This document shows positions 4,447 through 5,936 of a DNA stretch of 5,936 nt, one piece after another. The translations under genes were made by a program, and so were the position numbers. Location of the stretch: the NCBI GenBank assembly GCA_025964465.1, contig JAOPYS010000279.1, positions 1-5,936 on the forward strand, in the 5' to 3' direction. Within the stretch, counting starts at the first letter, position 1. Every line of letters starts with the position of its first letter. Under the pieces are notes generated by a model, which made no database searches, was not told the DNA's origin, and saw only the letters and a program-made list of their open reading frames with translations. Source of the DNA: Thermoleophilia bacterium. Its GTDB lineage: Bacteria > Actinomycetota > Thermoleophilia > Gaiellales > SKUG01.

Positions 4447-5936
4447 TCGGGGACGTCACCGCTGCCGCTCGCTCGGCTCCGGTGGCGTCCCCGTCGCTGT
4501 ATCCGGGGGCGGCCCCGTGGTCGGGCGACGCCGACAGGACCGGCAGGCTCGCCAGCAGCGCGAGCGCCGCCCACAGCGTGGCGTCCTCGAAGAATCCCGC
4601 GTACAGCAGGCTGTGGGCGAAGAGCGCGACGATGACCGCGCCGGCCCAGACGACCGGGGCGTCCGGCCAGCCCGGGTCCGCGGGGTCGACGCCGGCGGCG
4701 CGTGCGGCGGCAGCTGGGGTCGACGTGCGCCGCCAGCGCGCGAGGATCGCCGCCACGGCTCCGGCGAGCAGGGCCAGGTACGCCGCTGCGCCGAGGATGC
4801 CGAGTTCGGCCAGCACCGTCACGGGCGTGGTGTGTGACGCGAGCAGCCCGGGTTCCGCGTCGCCCCGCTCCACGGCGCGTGCCGTGGCGGCGGACTCGAA
4901 GCTCCCCACGCCCCAGCCGCGCACGGGGCGTTCGCCCGCGAGCGCGAGCCCCGTCCGCACGACGTTCTCGCGCCCGCTCGCGTCGTCTCCGGCGAGGTCG
5001 CGCGCCGACACCGGCAGCGCCACGACGGCGACCAGCACCAGCACCGCGGCCGTCCAGCGGCGGGGTCGTGGCGGCAGTGTCAGCACCGCGACGACCGCGA
5101 GCGCCGCGGCGAGCGCGAACCAGCTGGACTGCGAGTAGGTGTGCCAGAGCGCTGCGACACCGACGACGATGCCGACCGCTGCCGCGACCACGTGGCGGCG
5201 GGACGCCGCCCGTGACACGAGCAGCCACGCCACCGCGGCGAGCAGGACGACGACGAGGGCGCGCCCGTAGATGTTGGGGTCCCAGAACAGCGAGTTGGTG
5301 CGGAAATCCGGGCGGAAGCGGTTGGAGTTGATCACCTTGGGGTTCCACCACACGTGCAGCGTCACTGCCTGGGCGAGGCCGAGCACGGCGGAGACCCCGC
5401 CGACCGTGACGAGCGCCCAGGCGGCCGGGCGCAGCGAGATGCCGCGCGCCGCCCACGCACGCACGACCGCGAACAGCACGGGGAAGGGCAGCAGGAAGAA
5501 CGCGAGCGCCTCGGCGCTGCCGGTCGCGTCCCACGTCCACAGCTGCGACAGCGCCGCGACGGCCGGCACGGCGTAGGTGCCAACGTCGAGCATGCGGGTC
5601 GCGCCGCCCCGGTCGAGCGTGCGTCGCAGCGCGACGGGGCCGTACGCAGCCCGCAGCTCGGTGCGGATCAGGACGAGCGCGGACAGGCCGACCACGAGGT
5701 AGAGGGGTGCGAGCAGCATCGCGTCGTCCCCGCCGCCGATCGGCACGGGGACGCGTGCGGTGAGCACCGCCGCGCCGAGCGCCAGCAGCCACGCCTCGCG
5801 CCCGTGCAGCAGGCGGGCCACGAGCCACCCGACGGCGATCGCCGCGGCGAGGACGGCGAGCGCCGGCGCGAGGTGGTCGCGCACCGACGACGGCGCGACC
5901 GCGACCACGACCGCGAGCCAGCCCGCGAGCATCGCG
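4442..5936 (-). CDS. O-antigen ligase / polymerase-like (Wzy_C superfamily) membrane protein, 5' end at or beyond window edge
   Basis: Integral membrane protein of the WaaL/Wzy family, which joins or polymerises lipid-linked glycans on the outer face of the cytoplasmic membrane. At least 496 residues are present (numbered from the ATG at 5932), with about a dozen hydrophobic segments. Family marks in order: a SLFWDPNIYG motif (214-223) with Arg211 just before it, YSQSSW (266-271), then a long external loop with ASGRENVVRTGLAL (318-331) and PVRGWGVGSF (336-345), then SHTTPVTVLAELGILG (366-381) with the characteristic His367. HSLLYAGFFED (440-450) precedes the last helix, and residues 468-496 form a hydrophilic tail. 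The reading frame stays open to the right edge, and the ATG at 5932 falls inside a hydrophobic stretch, so the true start may be outside. In an actinobacterium the substrate could be exopolysaccharide, teichuronic-type polymer or a protein glycan; this cannot be told here. It is convergent with the preceding gene. Confidence 0.88.
   Translation of the reverse strand, partial: AMLAGWLAVVVAVAPSSVRDHLAPALAVLAAAIAVGWLVARLLHGREAWLLALGAAVLTARVPVPIGGGDDAMLLAPLYLVVGLSALVLIRTELRAAYGPVALRRTLDRGGATRMLDVGTYAVPAVAALSQLWTWDATGSAEALAFFLLPFPVLFAVVRAWAARGISLRPAAWALVTVGGVSAVLGLAQAVTLHVWWNPKVINSNRFRPDFRTNSLFWDPNIYGRALVVVLLAAVAWLLVSRAASRRHVVAAAVGIVVGVAALWHTYSQSSWFALAAALAVVAVLTLPPRPRRWTAAVLVLVAVVALPVSARDLAGDDASGRENVVRTGLALAGERPVRGWGVGSFESAATARAVERGDAEPGLLASHTTPVTVLAELGILGAAAYLALLAGAVAAILARWRRTSTPAAAARAAGVDPADPGWPDAPVVWAGAVIVALFAHSLLYAGFFEDATLWAALALLASLPVLSASPDHGAAPGYSDGDATGAERAAAVTSPT

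Noticed and set aside
2980..4635. A 551-codon plus-strand frame overlapping the membrane protein and the ligase 3' end.
   Set aside because: It reads as Arg/Gly shadow sequence and crosses into a convergent gene with clear family motifs.
1..5936. Search for tRNA/rRNA genes, CRISPR repeats, transposase genes, terminal inverted repeats, attachment sites and toxin-antitoxin pairs.
   Set aside because: By eye I found no cloverleaf, no regularly spaced direct repeats, no transposase or integrase motifs, and no small paired genes.

Overview
This is a GC-rich window (roughly 70% G+C by eye) that looks like chromosome of a high-GC bacterium, most likely an actinobacterium in the broad sense; an actinomycete or a member of Thermoleophilia would both fit. 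The hints are an Ala/Arg/Gly/Val-rich proteome, very strong G/C bias at codon third positions, a GTG start, a TANNNT box placed as in actinobacterial leaderless genes, and a PAS-plus-NarL-type histidine kinase of a kind common there. The lineage call is an inference from style, not from a marker gene. There are no RNA genes, insertion sequences, CRISPR arrays or phage genes, and no geneless stretch above about 165 bases.

Layout: (1) Positions 1-1388, minus strand: the 5' 462 codons of a 3-methylcrotonyl-CoA carboxylase beta subunit (mccB), running off the left edge; probably leaderless. (2) Positions 1389-1550: a divergent intergenic region whose middle is strikingly AT-rich (about 36% G+C over 45 bases). 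It holds promoter-like boxes for both directions and an imperfect palindrome. (3) Positions 1551-2642, plus strand: a soluble PAS-domain sensor histidine kinase of the NarL/HisKA_3 type with no response regulator beside it in this window. (4) Positions 2643-2782: a 140-base spacer with two perfect short inverted repeats. (5) Positions 2783-4432, plus strand: a 549-residue Gly/Ala-rich protein of unknown function. It appears to be built from six degenerate helical-hairpin repeats (about 12 hydrophobic segments) split by one hydrophilic insert. (6) Positions 4442-5936, minus strand: an O-antigen ligase/polymerase-like (Wzy_C) integral membrane protein. It is convergent with the previous gene with only 9 bases between stop codons, and its 5' end lies at or beyond the right edge.

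How the genes might work together: nothing ties all four into one pathway. MccB belongs to leucine/isovalerate catabolism. The kinase is divergent from it and could be transcribed with the Gly/Ala-rich membrane protein, although hairpins in the spacer argue for at least partial uncoupling. The ligase belongs to surface-polysaccharide assembly, probably with genes to the right of the window. The item most worth a second look is the repeat-built 549-residue membrane protein, which I cannot assign to a family.
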